From Thalassospira sp. TSL5-1 (lineage in GTDB: Bacteria; Pseudomonadota; Alphaproteobacteria; Rhodospirillales; Thalassospiraceae), in the NCBI RefSeq assembly GCF_001907695.1, contig NZ_KV880637.1, positions 434,001 to 498,000 of the forward strand: a DNA stretch of 64,000 bases, given 5' to 3'. The notes under the pieces are model-generated. The model saw only the letters and a program-made list of their open reading frames with translations, was not told the DNA's origin and made no database searches. A program made the translations under genes and the position numbers. Position 1 is the stretch's first letter. Each line of letters starts with the position of its first letter. Below, in pieces: positions 63,137 through 64,000 of this stretch.

Positions 63137-63790
63137 ATGTATAAAAAAAACGTGCTTGCTTATGGGGATAGTCTGACCTGGGGGTATCACCCCGAACATG
63201 GTAGACGCCACCCGTTTGACGATTTGTGGCCAACGGTGTTGGGCGCGGGGCTGGTGCATCAGGCGCGAGTGATTGGCCAGGGGTTGAGTGGACGGACCAC
63301 AGCATTTGACGATCATACCGCCCCGGCAGACAGGAATGGCGCACGGATTTTACCCACTCTTTTAGGCAGCCATGACCCGCTGGACCTGGTGATTATCATG
63401 CTGGGTACCAATGATTTGAAGTCCTTTATTTGTGGCGATGCAAGGGGGGCTACGGTCGGTATGGCACGGCTGGTGGACCTTGTGCGCAGCTATCCCTATC
63501 AGGCCGGACCCGCACCGGAAGTCATGGTGATGGCACCGCCGCATCTGTGTGAAACCGACAAGGTCGGTGGGACCTTGCCAACCTCGCATACCATTGCCGA
63601 ATCGCGAAAACTTGCCGCCGCCTATCAGTCTCTGGCGCAGCAAAAGAACTGCCATTTTTTTGATGCGGCGACTGTTGCCGTGGCATCACCTGTTGACGGC
63701 GTGCATCTGGATGCGGCTAATACACGGGCAATAGGGGCTGCGCTGGTTCCGTTGGTTGACGGAATATTGCGTGGTGGCCCGCAAGATTGA
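63137..63790 (+). CDS. SGNH/GDSL hydrolase
   Basis: 217 residues from ATG 63137. Block I is VLAYGDSLTWGYHPE (nucleophile Ser), block II QARVIGQGLSGRTT, block III LVIIMLGTNDLKS (Gly-x-Asn) and block V SPVDGVHLDAANTR (Asp/His). It is close to arylesterase/acyl-CoA thioesterase-like and acetylxylan-esterase-like members; no signal peptide, so it acts in the cytosol. It is 22 bp upstream of the LacI-type regulator and may share its unit. Confidence 0.88.
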   Translation: MYKKNVLAYGDSLTWGYHPEHGRRHPFDDLWPTVLGAGLVHQARVIGQGLSGRTTAFDDHTAPADRNGARILPTLLGSHDPLDLVIIMLGTNDLKSFICGDARGATVGMARLVDLVRSYPYQAGPAPEVMVMAPPHLCETDKVGGTLPTSHTIAESRKLAAAYQSLAQQKNCHFFDAATVAVASPVDGVHLDAANTRAIGAALVPLVDGILRGGPQD

Positions 63791-63812
63791 GGTTAATGGC
63801 AGTCAGGCAGGC

Positions 63813-64000
63813 ATGAGAAAACGTAAAGGGGCCGGGCGGCCGACAATTGCCGACGTTGCCGCCCAGGCAGGGGTGAGTTCGATTACCGTGTCGCGGGCCT
63901 TGCGTGACCCGCAAAAGGTATCGGAGCGGCTGCGCGGTAAAATCGACAAGGCGGTGCGCGCGCTTAATTACATCCCCGACACCCATGCCAGTGCGTTGGC
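63813..64000 (+). CDS. LacI-family regulator, GntR-like, N-terminal part (runs off window)
   Basis: About 62 residues are visible: MRKRKGAGRPTIADVAAQAG, then VSSITVSRALRDPQKVSERL and the hinge NYIPDTHASALA. This is the classic LacI DNA-binding domain. Location next to the gluconate operon and the LacI-type palindromes at 62849 support a GntR role. The sugar-binding domain lies outside the window. Confidence 0.88.
   Translation, partial: MRKRKGAGRPTIADVAAQAGVSSITVSRALRDPQKVSERLRGKIDKAVRALNYIPDTHASAL

Overview
The window reads as chromosome of a moderately GC-rich alphaproteobacterium. The ubiquinone enzymes UbiA and UbiD, an alphaproteobacterial-type glutamate-cysteine ligase, DUF3422, DUF2867, DUF4170, an FeS-type photolyase, ACC deaminase and two TRAP/ABC uptake systems point to a free-living Rhodospirillales-like heterotroph. 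Thalassospira is my best guess, from gene content only. Coding density is high and most genes share a similar base composition. Three stretches are visibly more AT-rich and look acquired: 1.0-1.8 kb, 39.4-41.4 kb and 46.9-48.8 kb.

Layout. 0-15 kb is mostly housekeeping: a truncated AraC regulator, ubiD, a lipoprotein, a DUF4170 protein, a protein methyltransferase, ubiA/rsmE (divergent), gshA, chorismate mutase, fumC, DUF2867, a DUF2946-PCu(A)C copper pair, a cupin and a LysE exporter. 15-26 kb is amino-acid and peptide metabolism: a Tat-exported flavin amine oxidase, a five-gene dipeptide ABC operon (dppABCDF-like) and two tandem threonine-aldolase paralogues. 25.7-31.2 kb is a three-gene envelope signalling cluster: a TPR/beta-barrel protein, a FecR-domain protein and a CHASE2-class III nucleotide cyclase. 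31-39 kb holds tldD, DUF3422, ctaA, a siroheme synthase/APS reductase pair and a large amidohydrolase.

39.4-41.4 kb is a restriction-modification pair: a YhdJ-like adenine methyltransferase and an overlapping, unrecognised candidate nuclease. It is followed by a DUF2256 mini-protein overlapping an FeS photolyase, dgt, a membrane protein and gor. 46.9-48.8 kb is a single AT-rich gene fusing a GHKL ATPase to a PD-(D/E)XK nuclease-like domain, a strong candidate stand-alone defence gene. Next come acdR/acdS (ACC deaminase with its Lrp regulator) and a giant alpha-2-macroglobulin/PBP1C pair.

The most unusual locus is 58.09-58.91 kb. It is an orphan CRISPR array with type II-C-style 36-bp repeats and no cas gene in the window. 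It abuts a broken phd-doc toxin-antitoxin module, and a further solo repeat lies just upstream of the antitoxin. Each repeat end carries an extended -10 box, so the solo copy could be the promoter of phd. The window closes with a gluconate-type TRAP transporter, gluconokinase, paired GntR-like operators, an SGNH hydrolase and the start of a LacI/GntR-family regulator.
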